The position numbers and the translations under genes are program-made. Under the pieces are notes generated by a model. That model saw only the letters and a program-made list of their open reading frames with translations, was not told the DNA's origin and made no database searches. A DNA stretch of 64,000 bases from Cupriavidus sp. YR651 (GTDB taxonomy: Bacteria > Pseudomonadota > Gammaproteobacteria > Burkholderiales > Burkholderiaceae): NCBI RefSeq assembly GCF_900101625.1, contig NZ_FMYZ01000007.1, positions 248,001 to 312,000 on the forward strand, written 5' to 3'. Shown here in pieces: positions 35,797 to 44,752 of the stretch; the first letter of the stretch is position 1, and each line of letters starts with the position of its first letter.

Positions 35797-37419
35797 TCAA
35801 TGGCCGTTGGCGATGTCCTGTGCGACAGCCTCGGCCACTTCGATGCCGTCGATCGCCGCCGAATAGATGCCGCCGGCATAGCCCGCACCCTCGCCCGCCG
35901 GATACAGGCCCTTCACATTGATGCTCTGGTAGTCGTCGTTATTGCGGCGAATCCGCAGCGGAGACGACGTGCGCGTCTCCACGCCGGTCAGCACCGCGTC
36001 GTGCATCGCAAACCCGGCGATCTTCTTGTCGAGTTCCGGCAATGCCTCGCGAATTGCCGCAATCACATAGTCGGGCAACGACGTGCTCAGGTCTGTCGGC
36101 GTCACGCCGGGCTTGTACGACGGCTCCACTGAACCGAGCGCGGTGGACGGCCGGCCCGCGATGAAATCGCCAACCAGTTGCCCCGGCGCGCGATAGTCGC
36201 TGCCGCCCAGCTCGAATGCGCGCTCTTCCCACTTGCGCTGGAACGCGATGCCGGCCAGCGGGCCGCCCGGGAAATCTTCATCCGGCGTGATGCCCACCAC
36301 GATGCCCGCGTTGGCGTTGCGCTCGGCGCGGTAGTACTGGCTCATGCCGTTGGTCACCAGCCGGCCCGGCTCGGACGCCGCGGCCACCACCGTGCCACCC
36401 GGGCACATGCAGAAGCTGTAGACCGCACGGCCGTTGCTGGCGTGATGCACGACCTTGTAGTCCGCCGCGCCCAGCAGCTTGTTGCCGGCGAATTTGCCAA
36501 AGCGGCTACGGTTGATCAGGCCCTGCGGATGCTCGATGCGGAAACCCAGCGAGAACGGCTTGGCCTCCATGAACACGCCGCGGTCATGCAGCATGTGGAA
36601 GGTGTCGCGCGCACTGTGGCCCACGGCCAGGATGACGTGATCGCACGGGAGGTAATCCCCCGTGGACAGCTTCAGCCCGCGCACCTGGCCGTTGTCGATG
36701 TCGATATCGTCGACGCGCGTCTCGAAGCGGATCTCGGCACCCAGTGACAGCATCTCGGCGCGCATTTTCTCCACCATGCTGACCAGGCGGAACGTGCCGA
36801 TATGGGGACGCGCCTTGAACAGGATGTCCTCCGGCGCGCCAGCGCGCACGAACTCGTTCAGCACCTTGCGGCCGTAGTGCTTCGGGTCCTTGATCTGACT
36901 GTAGAGCTTGCCGTCCGAGAACGTGCCGGCGCCACCCTCGCCAAACTGCACGTTCGATTCGGGATTCAGCACGCTCTTGCGCCACAGGCCGAACGTATCC
37001 TTGGTGCGTTCGCGGACTTCCTTCCCGCGCTCCAGGATGATCGGCCGGAAGCCCATCTGCGCCAGCAGCAGCCCGGCCAGCAGGCCGCAGGGCCCCAGGC
37101 CGATCACCACCGGGCGCGTCTTCGGGCCGCCCTCGGGCGCCTGCGCCACGAAGCGATACGCCATGTCCGGCGTCACACTCCAGTGGGGCTTGCCGGCCAT
37201 CCGCTTGAGCGCGGCGGCCTCGTCTTTCACTTCGATATCGATGATGTAGGTCAGCTTGATATCGTCGCGCTTGCGGGCGTCATGGGCACGGCGGAAGACG
37301 GTAAAACCGACAAGCCCGTCGCCTTTGACGCCGATCTGGGCGAGGTGGCTGCGCACGGCCGCCTCCAGGTCGCTCTCGGCATGGTCGAGCGGGAGTTTGA
37401 CTTCACTTAGACGTAGCAT
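35797..37419 (-). CDS. FAD-dependent dehydrogenase (COG2509 type)
   Basis: A 540-residue flavoprotein. Residues 1-80 form a small ferredoxin-like N-terminal domain (LRLSEVKLPLDHAE); the FAD motif VVIGLGPCGLLAGLLLAQMG begins near residue 104; NVQFGEGGAGTFSDGKLYSQ and the late YPAGEGAGYAGGIYSAAIDG are diagnostic of this uncharacterised dehydrogenase family. Its substrate is unknown. The start overlaps the end of the DUF2917 gene by 17 bases, so the two are probably co-transcribed. Confidence 0.88.
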   Translation of the reverse strand: MLRLSEVKLPLDHAESDLEAAVRSHLAQIGVKGDGLVGFTVFRRAHDARKRDDIKLTYIIDIEVKDEAAALKRMAGKPHWSVTPDMAYRFVAQAPEGGPKTRPVVIGLGPCGLLAGLLLAQMGFRPIILERGKEVRERTKDTFGLWRKSVLNPESNVQFGEGGAGTFSDGKLYSQIKDPKHYGRKVLNEFVRAGAPEDILFKARPHIGTFRLVSMVEKMRAEMLSLGAEIRFETRVDDIDIDNGQVRGLKLSTGDYLPCDHVILAVGHSARDTFHMLHDRGVFMEAKPFSLGFRIEHPQGLINRSRFGKFAGNKLLGAADYKVVHHASNGRAVYSFCMCPGGTVVAAASEPGRLVTNGMSQYYRAERNANAGIVVGITPDEDFPGGPLAGIAFQRKWEERAFELGGSDYRAPGQLVGDFIAGRPSTALGSVEPSYKPGVTPTDLSTSLPDYVIAAIREALPELDKKIAGFAMHDAVLTGVETRTSSPLRIRRNNDDYQSINVKGLYPAGEGAGYAGGIYSAAIDGIEVAEAVAQDIANGH

Positions 37420-37789
37420 GGGGAACTGGTGTTTCTGCGGCCTTGGTGTCTGGTGGCCGGGCGTTTCCCAGCAGGAGGCCAGAACGGCCGAAGCGGGATT
37501 TTATCAGCCGCCACCAGTCCGGGGGCGCCTCCGCCGGCGTCACGCGCAGTGCGGACGTGCCCGTCGATGCCAGCGTGACCCAGCCATCCGTGGCCGCGAC
37601 GAACACGCCGCCGGCACGCAGTCGGCAATATGGACGGCAGACGTGTTCCGCCAGCCAGCCGGGCGCACCCGCCAGTTCCACATTGCCGGTGGTCACATGG
37701 ATCACGGTGCCGGCCCGCAAGTGCAGGTTGAGGCACCGCCCTACGGCCAACCGCATGGTGCCGGGAATCGCTTCTTCAGGATGGGTCAT
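37403..37789 (-). CDS. DUF2917 family protein
   Basis: A 128-residue protein with a compact beta-rich core (LNLHLRAGTVIHVTTGNVEL, then the GVFVAATDGWVTLAS segment) resembling DUF2917, common in Burkholderiales, and a basic tail. No signal peptide is visible. It is transcribed divergently from the MocR-type regulator and directly precedes the COG2509 flavoprotein. Function unknown; the family label is from pattern memory and is moderately certain. Confidence 0.65.
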   Translation of the reverse strand: MTHPEEAIPGTMRLAVGRCLNLHLRAGTVIHVTTGNVELAGAPGWLAEHVCRPYCRLRAGGVFVAATDGWVTLASTGTSALRVTPAEAPPDWWRLIKSRFGRSGLLLGNARPPDTKAAETPVPHATSK

Positions 37790-37900
37790 GGTCGTACTCC
37801 GCTGTCCGCAAAATCAGGACTTCAGCGTATCGGCCGACCCGCCAGCCCAGTAGACACAAGGGCCGGCAGGTGACCCCAGAACAGATCCGAAATATTTGCT

Positions 37901-37932
37901 CTGTTACGATACAGGGACCCCATATCTGTATC
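37901..37932. promoter_or_regulatory. Inverted repeat in the DUF2917/MocR intergenic region
   Basis: GATACAG (37908-37914) and CTGTATC (37926-37932) form an inverted repeat with an 11-base spacer; CTGTTAC just before (37901-37907) and CTGTTGC just after add related half-sites. The position 36 bases before the MocR ATG suggests an autoregulatory operator. Confidence 0.45.
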
Positions 37933-37967
37933 TGTTGCGTCCGTCGCGCGTACGCGATGATGCCGTC

Positions 37968-39416
37968 ATGACCGCCTCCGCCCCGCTTTACCAGCAAGTC
38001 GCCGGCCACTACCGGCAAGCCATTGCGGCCGGGACCCTCGCGCCCGGCGACCGCATGCCGTCGGTGCGCGCGCTGATGGGGCTGCACGGCGTGAGCCTGT
38101 CCACCGCGCTGCAGGCGTGTCGCGAACTGGAATCCGCCGGCGTGCTCGAGGCGCGGCCTCGCTCCGGTTATTTTGTGCGCGCGCCCTCACGCCTGTCACG
38201 ACAGTTGATCACGCCGATCGAGGAGCCCGCGCCAGGCCTGCCGGATCCCGCCCAGTACGTCGGCATCCACCAGCGCATCTCGGCGATTCTGGCGCGCGGC
38301 CAGCATCAGGACGTGCAGGTGAATCTCGGCGGCGCCTGCGCGGCATCCTCGCTCTACCCGACCGCGGCGCTACGTACCGCCGCGACGCGCGCCCTGCGGC
38401 GTCATCCGGATCTCTATGGCAGCGCCGTGGAATCGGACGGGCATCCCGGCTTTCGCGCCGCGCTGGCCCGGCACGCGCTGCGGTCGCGCATCCCTCTCTC
38501 GCCGGAGGAGATCGTGGTCACCCACGGTTGCACGGAGGCGCTCAACCTCGCCCTGCGCGCCGTGGCCGGACCCGGCGATGTCATCGCAGTGGAATCGCCT
38601 ACCTACTACGGGCTGCTGCAGATCCTGGAGAGCCTTGGCATGCGAGCGCTCGAGATCCCGTGCAGTCCGCAGACCGGCATCTCGCTCGAAGCCCTGGAGC
38701 TGGCCGCCCGGACCTACGACAACATCAAGGCCGTGGCGGTGGTGCCCAACCTGCAGAACCCGCTCGGCAGCGTCATGCCGGATGCCCACAAGCAGCGGCT
38801 GGTGGCCTGGTGCGAGGCCAGCGGCATCGCGCTCATCGAAGACGATTGCTTTTCCGCGACGCACGATGACGACGTGCCGCTGGCGGCTGCCAAGGCGTGG
38901 GATACCACGGGCAACGTGATTCATTGCGCCTCGCTTCACAAGGTACTGGCACCGGGCATGCGGCTTGGCTGGATCGCGGCCGGCAAGTGGCAGGCCCGTG
39001 TGGAGATGCTCAAGTTTGGCCTGTCGCGCCCCAACGAGATGCTGCCGCAGATCGCCGTGGCCGATTTCATGGCGACCGGCGCATTCGAACGCCACCTGCG
39101 GCGCCTGCGCGGCCAGCTACGGACGCAGCGCGAATGGGTCGCGCAAGTTATCGCGAGCCGGTTTCCGACCGGGACGCGCCTGACGCTGCCGCGCGGCGGG
39201 ATGCACCTGTGGGTGGAACTGCCCGCGGGCATCTCGTCGGAGATCGTGTTCGAACAGGCGCTGGCGCAAGGCATCCGCGTCATGCCAGGCGCGATGTTCT
39301 CGAACTCCAATCGCTTCGACCACTACCTGCGCATCAATTGCGGAACGCCGCGCTCGCCAGCGCTCGAACGGGCGCTCGAAACACTGGCCACGGTGATCGG
39401 ACGCCTGGCCCCCTGA
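37968..39416 (+). CDS. MocR-type GntR regulator with aminotransferase domain
   Basis: A 482-residue fusion of a GntR winged helix (residues 1-75, PLYQQVAGHYRQAIAAGTL and DRMPSVRALMGLHGVSLST) to a fold-type I PLP aminotransferase domain (about 115-480). The PLP-site residues are visible: VTHGCTEALNLALR, NLQNPLGSV near residue 260, EDDCFSATHDD near 290 and the Schiff-base Lys in CASLHKVLAPGMRLGW near 325. MocR proteins use PLP chemistry as a sensor and control vitamin B6, GABA, taurine or other amino compound genes. The target here is not evident; the divergent DUF2917 gene is the nearest candidate. Confidence 0.9.
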   Translation: MTASAPLYQQVAGHYRQAIAAGTLAPGDRMPSVRALMGLHGVSLSTALQACRELESAGVLEARPRSGYFVRAPSRLSRQLITPIEEPAPGLPDPAQYVGIHQRISAILARGQHQDVQVNLGGACAASSLYPTAALRTAATRALRRHPDLYGSAVESDGHPGFRAALARHALRSRIPLSPEEIVVTHGCTEALNLALRAVAGPGDVIAVESPTYYGLLQILESLGMRALEIPCSPQTGISLEALELAARTYDNIKAVAVVPNLQNPLGSVMPDAHKQRLVAWCEASGIALIEDDCFSATHDDDVPLAAAKAWDTTGNVIHCASLHKVLAPGMRLGWIAAGKWQARVEMLKFGLSRPNEMLPQIAVADFMATGAFERHLRRLRGQLRTQREWVAQVIASRFPTGTRLTLPRGGMHLWVELPAGISSEIVFEQALAQGIRVMPGAMFSNSNRFDHYLRINCGTPRSPALERALETLATVIGRLAP

Positions 39417-39588
39417 TTCTGCTGCCTGATTTCCGCCGCCTGGCCTGCCCCCCGGTGGCCTGACGCCATGGCCAGCGACCACAACACCCCCCGCCAATCC
39501 CGGCACCGCTCCTCCAAGATTTCTCCCCATTTCTGGCGGCCTCGCCTATCCTAATGCGCGGACGCCGACCGCCAGAACGCCACGACGG

Positions 39589-39612
39589 AACAACAGAACA
39601 ACAGAACAAGAG
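39589..39612. repeat. Eight-base tandem repeat before the diguanylate cyclase
   Basis: AACAACAG occurs twice followed by AACAAGAG, ending at the ribosome site AGGGAG. Copy-number change would alter the leader, not the frame of the protein. Confidence 0.6.
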
Positions 39613-39623
39613 GGAGAACAGAC

Positions 39624-41108
39624 TTGGGCAGTGCACCTGCCGCGTCGCGGCTTGACGACGACTATCAGACCCTGTTTCAGCTTGCGCCCGTGTCGCTTTG
39701 GCTCGAGGATTTCAGCGCGGTCAGGCAAGCCTTCGACCAACTACGCACCGACGGCGTCACCGACCTGCGCCGCTACCTGCGCGACAACCCCGGCGAGGTC
39801 GCGCGCTGCTCGTCCCTGATCTGCGTGCTCGACGTGAACCGCCGCACGCTGGACCTGTTCCGCGCCGCTGACCTGGCTGATCTGGTGGCGAACCTCGACA
39901 CGGTATTCCGCGACGACATGTTCGATCAGCACGTGGAAGAGCTCGGCCAGCTCTGGGATGGCGGCAGGCATTTCTCCAGCCAGACGGTCAACTACACGCT
40001 CGACGGCGAACGGCTCGACATCCGCCTGGAAGCCAGCGTGATGCCCGGTCATGAGGACGACTGGTCGCGCGTGCTGCTGTCGATCGAGGACATCACCACC
40101 CGCATGCGCACCGAGCGCGACCTGCGCCGCAGCCAGCAATACGCCCAGGGGCTGTTCGAGCATTCGCCGGTGTCGCTATGGGTCGAGGATTTCAGCGTGG
40201 TCAAGATGCTGCTGGACGAGGTGCGCGCCGCCGGCATCACCGACTTCCGCACATTCCTGAACGTGCATCCGGATTTCGTCTCGCGCTGCATGCAGGAGAT
40301 CCGTGTGCTCGACGTCAATCAGCAGACGCTGTCCATGTTCGGCGCGCCGAGCAAGGAGATCCTGCTGTCCCGCCTGGGCGACGTGTTCCGCGACGACATG
40401 CGCATCCACTTTGCCGAGCAACTGATCGACCTCTGGCACGAGAAGCTCTGGCAGCAACGCGAGGTCATCAACTACGCGCTGGACGGCCGGGCGGTCGACG
40501 TGTTCATGCAATGGTCCGTCTTTCCCGGCCGCGAGGCCGACTGGGACCAGGTGCTGGTTTCGCTGACGGACATCACGGCACGCAAGAAGGCCGAGGCATA
40601 CGTGGAGTTCCTCGGCAAGCATGATGTGCTGACCAAACTCTACAACCGCGCCTACTACGAAGACGAACTCGCGCGCCTGGGCCGCAAGGGGCCGTGGCCG
40701 GTCAGCGTGATCGCGGTGGACCTGAACGGCCTGAAGATCGTCAACGACCAGTTCGGTCACGGCGATGGCGACGCGCTGCTGCGCCGCACGGGCGAGGTCC
40801 TGAAAAAGGCCGTGGGCGAGCAAGCCTGCGTGGCCCGCATCGGCGGCGACGAATTCATGGTGCTGCTGCCGGGCAGCGACGAACGCGGGGCGGCCACGGT
40901 GGTCGGGCAGATCGAGCAGGTGGTGGAGCTGAACAACCAGTTCTATCCAGGCACACGGCTGTCGTTCTCGATCGGCAGCGCCACCTGCACGCAGGGCGAT
41001 CGGCTGACCGACACCGTCAAGATTGCCGACGGCCGCATGTACGAGGCCAAGCGCGCGCACTACGAAGCCATCGGCAACGAGCGACGGCAGGCGGGATTCG
41101 AGCGCTAA
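39624..41108 (+). CDS. Diguanylate cyclase with duplicated PAS-like sensor
   Basis: A 494-residue protein predicted to make cyclic di-GMP. Two homologous sensor units, residues about 14-155 and 168-315, each begin with PVSLWxEDFS and continue through CxxxIxVLDVNxxTL and VFRDDM to a DIT(T/A)R end. A GGDEF domain follows (about 325-490) with DVLTKLYNRAYYEDEL and the intact signature GGDEF in ARIGGDEFMVLLPG. A product-inhibition RxxD can be read only doubtfully. No EAL domain or membrane segment is seen, so it is cytoplasmic. The start is a TTG behind AGGGAG; no upstream ATG is available. Confidence 0.9.
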   Translation: MGSAPAASRLDDDYQTLFQLAPVSLWLEDFSAVRQAFDQLRTDGVTDLRRYLRDNPGEVARCSSLICVLDVNRRTLDLFRAADLADLVANLDTVFRDDMFDQHVEELGQLWDGGRHFSSQTVNYTLDGERLDIRLEASVMPGHEDDWSRVLLSIEDITTRMRTERDLRRSQQYAQGLFEHSPVSLWVEDFSVVKMLLDEVRAAGITDFRTFLNVHPDFVSRCMQEIRVLDVNQQTLSMFGAPSKEILLSRLGDVFRDDMRIHFAEQLIDLWHEKLWQQREVINYALDGRAVDVFMQWSVFPGREADWDQVLVSLTDITARKKAEAYVEFLGKHDVLTKLYNRAYYEDELARLGRKGPWPVSVIAVDLNGLKIVNDQFGHGDGDALLRRTGEVLKKAVGEQACVARIGGDEFMVLLPGSDERGAATVVGQIEQVVELNNQFYPGTRLSFSIGSATCTQGDRLTDTVKIADGRMYEAKRAHYEAIGNERRQAGFER

Positions 41109-41154
41109 CGCGCTTGCATCGCCGGGCGCCGCACCGATCGCGCGACGCAAATGA

Positions 41155-41187
41155 AAAAGCCGCCTCGTGATTGAGGCGGCTTTTTTT
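41155..41187. terminator. Bidirectional terminator between cyclase and LpxO-like gene
   Basis: AAAAAGCCGCCTC/GAGGCGGCTTTTTTT with a six-base loop lies between two convergent genes. Confidence 0.9.
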
Positions 41188-41234
41188 CGCTTGTGCGGAC
41201 CCGCGCAGGGGCGTGCGGGGTCGTGAGGAGTCGG

Positions 41235-42137
41235 TCAGAGGAACACGATCAACGCAACGCCGCCGATGATCAGCCCAAACTTGGTCACGTAATACACGCT
41301 CTTGTTCCACGCCTTGAAACGCCGGCGATACTGGCCGCCCAGCCACACGAAGCGGAACAGCTTGTTGATTGCGCCGGTCTGGTCCGATTCCTCGTTTGGC
41401 GAGCTGGCAGCCGTCATCACCTTGCGGCCCATCCAGTGATTGAACGCGGCGGCCCAGCGGTAGCGCATCGGACGCTCGATATCGCAGAACAGGATCAGAC
41501 GATCCGACTCGCTCCGGTTCTCGGCCCAGTGCAGATAGGTCTCGTCGAACACCACACCCTGTCCGTCGCGCCAGCTATGGCGCTCGCCATCGACCTCGAT
41601 AAAGCAGCGGTCGTCGTTCGGGGTGGACAGGCCCAGGTGGTAGCGCAGCGAACCCGCAAACGGATCACGGTGAGGATTCAGCTTGCCGCCCGGCGGCAGC
41701 TCGGCAAACATCGCGGCCTTCACCGTCGGCAGCTCGCGCAGCAGCGCCACGGTCTTCGGGCACAGCGTTTCGGCCGACGGATGCTGGGCTTCATACCACT
41801 TCAGGTAGAAGCGCTTCCAGCCATACTTGAAAAAGGAGTTGAAGCCGGCGTCGTCGTTCTTGTCAGCGGCCTTGATCTTGCGCATCGCGATCAGGGCCAT
41901 GCCCTCGTCACGAATCAACGGCCAGGCGGTACGCAGCTTTTCGAGGTCGGGAAAGCGCTCGACCGGAATGTACGGGGTGCGCGGCACGCCCGAGAACATG
42001 TACATGAAGCAGTTGATCGGCGCGACCAGCGCGGAGTGATCCAGCAACTGGCGCATGAACGGTAGACGTACCTTGCCGCGGAAGTGCACATACAGGATGG
42101 CACCCAGATAGGCCGCGACGATTATCCACTTGATCAC
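41235..42137 (-). CDS. Aspartyl/asparaginyl beta-hydroxylase family protein, LpxO-like
   Basis: A 300-residue Fe(II)/2-oxoglutarate dioxygenase-type protein. An N-terminal membrane anchor (residues 1-19) and a C-terminal hydrophobic stretch flank the catalytic domain, where LNPHRDPFAGSLRYHLGLS near residue 153 and VFDETYLHWAENRSESDR near 205 carry the iron-binding His residues. This layout matches LpxO, which 2-hydroxylates a lipid A acyl chain at the inner membrane. Assignment to lipid A rather than another lipid is inferred. Confidence 0.83.
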   Translation of the reverse strand: MIKWIIVAAYLGAILYVHFRGKVRLPFMRQLLDHSALVAPINCFMYMFSGVPRTPYIPVERFPDLEKLRTAWPLIRDEGMALIAMRKIKAADKNDDAGFNSFFKYGWKRFYLKWYEAQHPSAETLCPKTVALLRELPTVKAAMFAELPPGGKLNPHRDPFAGSLRYHLGLSTPNDDRCFIEVDGERHSWRDGQGVVFDETYLHWAENRSESDRLILFCDIERPMRYRWAAAFNHWMGRKVMTAASSPNEESDQTGAINKLFRFVWLGGQYRRRFKAWNKSVYYVTKFGLIIGGVALIVFL

Positions 42138-42236
42138 CCGAAATCCTCCAAATCAGACGCCGCCGGCCGCCGCGCTCGCACTAACGCGGCGTCAGGTCGT
42201 AGCCAGGACGGAAAGCCGGTATTTTATCCAAACAGG

Positions 42237-42275
42237 AACGCTCACGCATCGTGTGATGCGTGGAGCGCTTTTTTG
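42237..42275. terminator. Hairpin with T-run between the small gene and LpxO-like gene
   Basis: The arms CGCTCACGCATC and GATGCGTGGAGCG (one bulge) are followed on the plus strand by TTTTTTG. The gene that should use it, at 42290-42601, lies on the minus strand, where the flank is only moderately T-rich (TTCCTGTTTGG). Confidence 0.6.
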
Positions 42276-42289
42276 TGCGCCGGGAAGTT

Positions 42290-42601
42290 TCAGACGCCAC
42301 CGCGTGACTGTCGCGCGATCCGGTCGATCAGTGCGCGGGCGTCATCGGGCAAGCCTTGCAGGGTCAGCAAGCGCGCATTGAGCACGATGTTCTCCAGCAC
42401 AAGCTTGGCCGTGGAGGCCCAGAGCGTGGCCAGCAGCGCATCCTGCGACATGCCGGAGCTCTCCAGTTCCGTGGAGCGTTCGGCAATCAGCTTGCACGCC
42501 AGCACCCGCAGCGCGTCGTCATCGAACGGCAGATCGGCATAGTCGATCGGGTCGGCTTTCTCGACCTCCACCATCAGTTGCAGCAGGATATCCTCGGTCA
42601 T
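42290..42601 (-). CDS. Small acidic helical protein of unknown function
   Basis: A 103-residue protein with an acidic start (TEDILLQLMVEVEKADPIDY) and mostly helical pattern; no signal peptide or membrane segment. The ATG at 42601 has a CAGGAG ribosome site. I do not recognise a family. It follows the DUF2252 gene on the same strand after 90 bases and may be co-transcribed with it. Confidence 0.6.
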   Translation of the reverse strand: MTEDILLQLMVEVEKADPIDYADLPFDDDALRVLACKLIAERSTELESSGMSQDALLATLWASTAKLVLENIVLNARLLTLQGLPDDARALIDRIARQSRGGV

Positions 42602-42691
42602 CGGCAAGCTCCTGTAGTGGTTCCGTCAAATACGAATCGTGATGGCTGGCGATGGTCGCGCGGCAGCTCGCCCGCTATGCAGCCAAGCGCG

Positions 42692-44134
42692 CTATACGCG
42701 AAAATCGGCGGCCAGGTCGGCATCGGTGCGAGCCTCCAGCCGACCCGACCGGCAGGCGGCAACGAAGATCTCATAGTCGCGCTCCACCTGGTCGGCATAG
42801 GCGTTGGAATAGGCGATCAGCGCCTCCGCCATGCGGTCGCTGGCCCCCAGGTAGCCGCTGACCTCGGCGGCCAGCCCGCTGCCCTTGGCATGGGCCCGTG
42901 CCAGTACGCGTCCGCACAGCCGGGCGTAGCCCGTCAGCACCTCGGCGTCCATCAGTTCGACGTCGGCGGAGAACTTCATGTCCCGCAATTGCCGCAGGTA
43001 GAAGTGCCGGCCAAACGGCCCCTTGGTCCAGCCGAGGAACAGGTCACTGGCCGCCTGCATCAGCCGCTGCCCTTCCACCACGCGACGGCCCTCATGCGCC
43101 ACCGGCGGCGTCTTGAAATATCGTGCCACGACGGACCTCGTCGCCTCCTTGATTTGCAGGAACAGCGGCTTGCCGTGACTGTCGATCAGCAGCTGGATCA
43201 GACACCGTGTGCCGACGCTGCCCACACCCACCACCTTGAACGCGATGTCCTGCGACTTGAAGTGAGACAAGAGGAGACGTCGATCCTGCGCGAGTGTCGA
43301 CAGGTATTCCTTGAAGCATTTCGCGACGATCTCTTCGGGTTTGCTGGTCCGCATCCAGTCATCCCTGGCATCGAACAGCGTCTGCTTGCCGCGCACATGG
43401 AAGACAGCCGGCGGGGCATCGAGGATCCTCCACTTGTCGCCCTCGCGTTCGGTGAGCTTGGGCAACAAGGACTCATGGGTACGCGTGGCGGCCTGCTCCA
43501 TCGCGCGGCGGATGCGCTTCTGGGCGATCGGGTTGGTCGCCTCCGCCAGCATTCGGTCAAAGGTGATACGGTCGTACCAGGTCTCCAGAATGCCCATCTC
43601 GGCATAGACCGCCATGCGGTCCCGGTAGCTGTTGACCAGCTCGTACACGAAATTGTCGGCAGTGGCCGCGCTATGGCGCAAGTGGCGCGCCCCGACGACA
43701 AAGCTTGCCGCCAGCCGCTTCAGGTCCCATTCCCACGGGCCGGGGCTGGTTTCGTCGAAGTCATTGAGGTCGAATAACAGTGCGCGTTCCGGCGTGGCGA
43801 ATCCGCCGAAGTTCGCGAGATGGCAGTCGCCGCAGATCTGCATCGTGAGTCCGGAATTCACCGTGCCCGACAGGTCGTGCGCCTGGATGATGGCGCTGCC
43901 ACGGTAGAACGCAAACGGGGAGGCAATCATCCGCCCGTAGCGCAGCGGTATGAGCCGCCCGACACGGCCGTGACTGCCGGCTTCCAGCAATTTGATGGGG
44001 TCGCGATGAATCTTTCCGATCGCCTCATGTTCCCGACGCGGCACTTGCTGACGCAATGCCTTGCCACGCGCCCGACGCGTTTCCAGCTCTGCCACGTTTC
44101 CCACGATGCCTCCACGCCGATCGGCCAAGGACAT
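42692..44134 (-). CDS. DUF2252 family protein
   Basis: A 480-residue protein of the DUF2252 family, distantly related to kinase-like phosphotransferases. Conserved segments include MIASPFAFYRGSA near residue 68, GDCHLANFGGFATPE near 101, DLNDFDETSPGPWEWDLKRL near 120 and VVGVGSVGTRCLIQLL near 300. The HxN and D-x-D-type residues could form a nucleotide/metal site, but no activity is established to my knowledge. I selected the ATG at 44134 with low certainty; no clear ribosome site is seen and an in-frame start at 44203 exists. Confidence 0.85.
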   Translation of the reverse strand: MSLADRRGGIVGNVAELETRRARGKALRQQVPRREHEAIGKIHRDPIKLLEAGSHGRVGRLIPLRYGRMIASPFAFYRGSAIIQAHDLSGTVNSGLTMQICGDCHLANFGGFATPERALLFDLNDFDETSPGPWEWDLKRLAASFVVGARHLRHSAATADNFVYELVNSYRDRMAVYAEMGILETWYDRITFDRMLAEATNPIAQKRIRRAMEQAATRTHESLLPKLTEREGDKWRILDAPPAVFHVRGKQTLFDARDDWMRTSKPEEIVAKCFKEYLSTLAQDRRLLLSHFKSQDIAFKVVGVGSVGTRCLIQLLIDSHGKPLFLQIKEATRSVVARYFKTPPVAHEGRRVVEGQRLMQAASDLFLGWTKGPFGRHFYLRQLRDMKFSADVELMDAEVLTGYARLCGRVLARAHAKGSGLAAEVSGYLGASDRMAEALIAYSNAYADQVERDYEIFVAACRSGRLEARTDADLAADFRV

Positions 44135-44344
44135 GTTGATTTGTGCAGTATTTGCAACCACGCTAAGACAACGATTGCAGGTTGTCAATTTGGCGCACCA
44201 CACGGCTGCAGCGGAGTGATGTGCGGATACGTCACATGACTCGGCAGCCGCGCGAGAAAATCAGACGCCGCCCTACAAAAGCGTCACAACTATCCGTGTA
44301 AGCTGTGGTCTCACTTCGCATCGCCAACAGGAAGAGTCAAGTTC

Positions 44345-44635
44345 ATGACCAAGCGTTTTCTTGCAGCCATGCGTCAATACGTATGGTTCAAAGGGGTGAA
44401 GCACCATGTGGTCCAGGGCGTGGAAGCGCTGGCTGACCTGCTCAAATCCCCTTCTGTCGCTGCCCGTGCCGTGGCGGCGATCGTGTCCGAAACCGAACAA
44501 GGTGTACAGGTGTGGGTGTCCTATTTCGGCAAGCCGATGGACCCGCATACGAATTACGTTCTGTGGCCCAACCGCGTGCTCAAACCCGCGCGACGACGCG
44601 TCGCCCTGCCGCCCGCGCTGCCACCACGGCGTTAG
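44345..44635 (+). CDS. Small basic protein of unknown function
   Basis: A 96-residue basic protein (MTKRFLAAMRQYVWFKG at the start, Arg/Pro-rich end KPARRRVALPPALPPRR). No signal peptide. A GGAAGAG ribosome site lies nine bases before the ATG. The central part QGVQVWVSYFGKPMDPHTNY has no family I recognise. It is divergent from DUF2252. Confidence 0.55.
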   Translation: MTKRFLAAMRQYVWFKGVKHHVVQGVEALADLLKSPSVAARAVAAIVSETEQGVQVWVSYFGKPMDPHTNYVLWPNRVLKPARRRVALPPALPPRR

Positions 44636-44752
44636 CGCAAGGCGCGGGCCTCAAGTGTTCGCGCGTTGGTTCGCGCGTTTATTCGCTGTTGGTCCGCTGT
44701 CGCCCGCCATTCGTCCGCTATCGTCCGCTCACTCGTTCGACAAGGAGCTGCC

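Noticed and set aside
44204..44344. Possible upstream start for the DUF2252 protein
   Set aside because: Extra residues (Cys-rich, MWCAKLTTCNRC) do not look conserved; retained only as an alternative.
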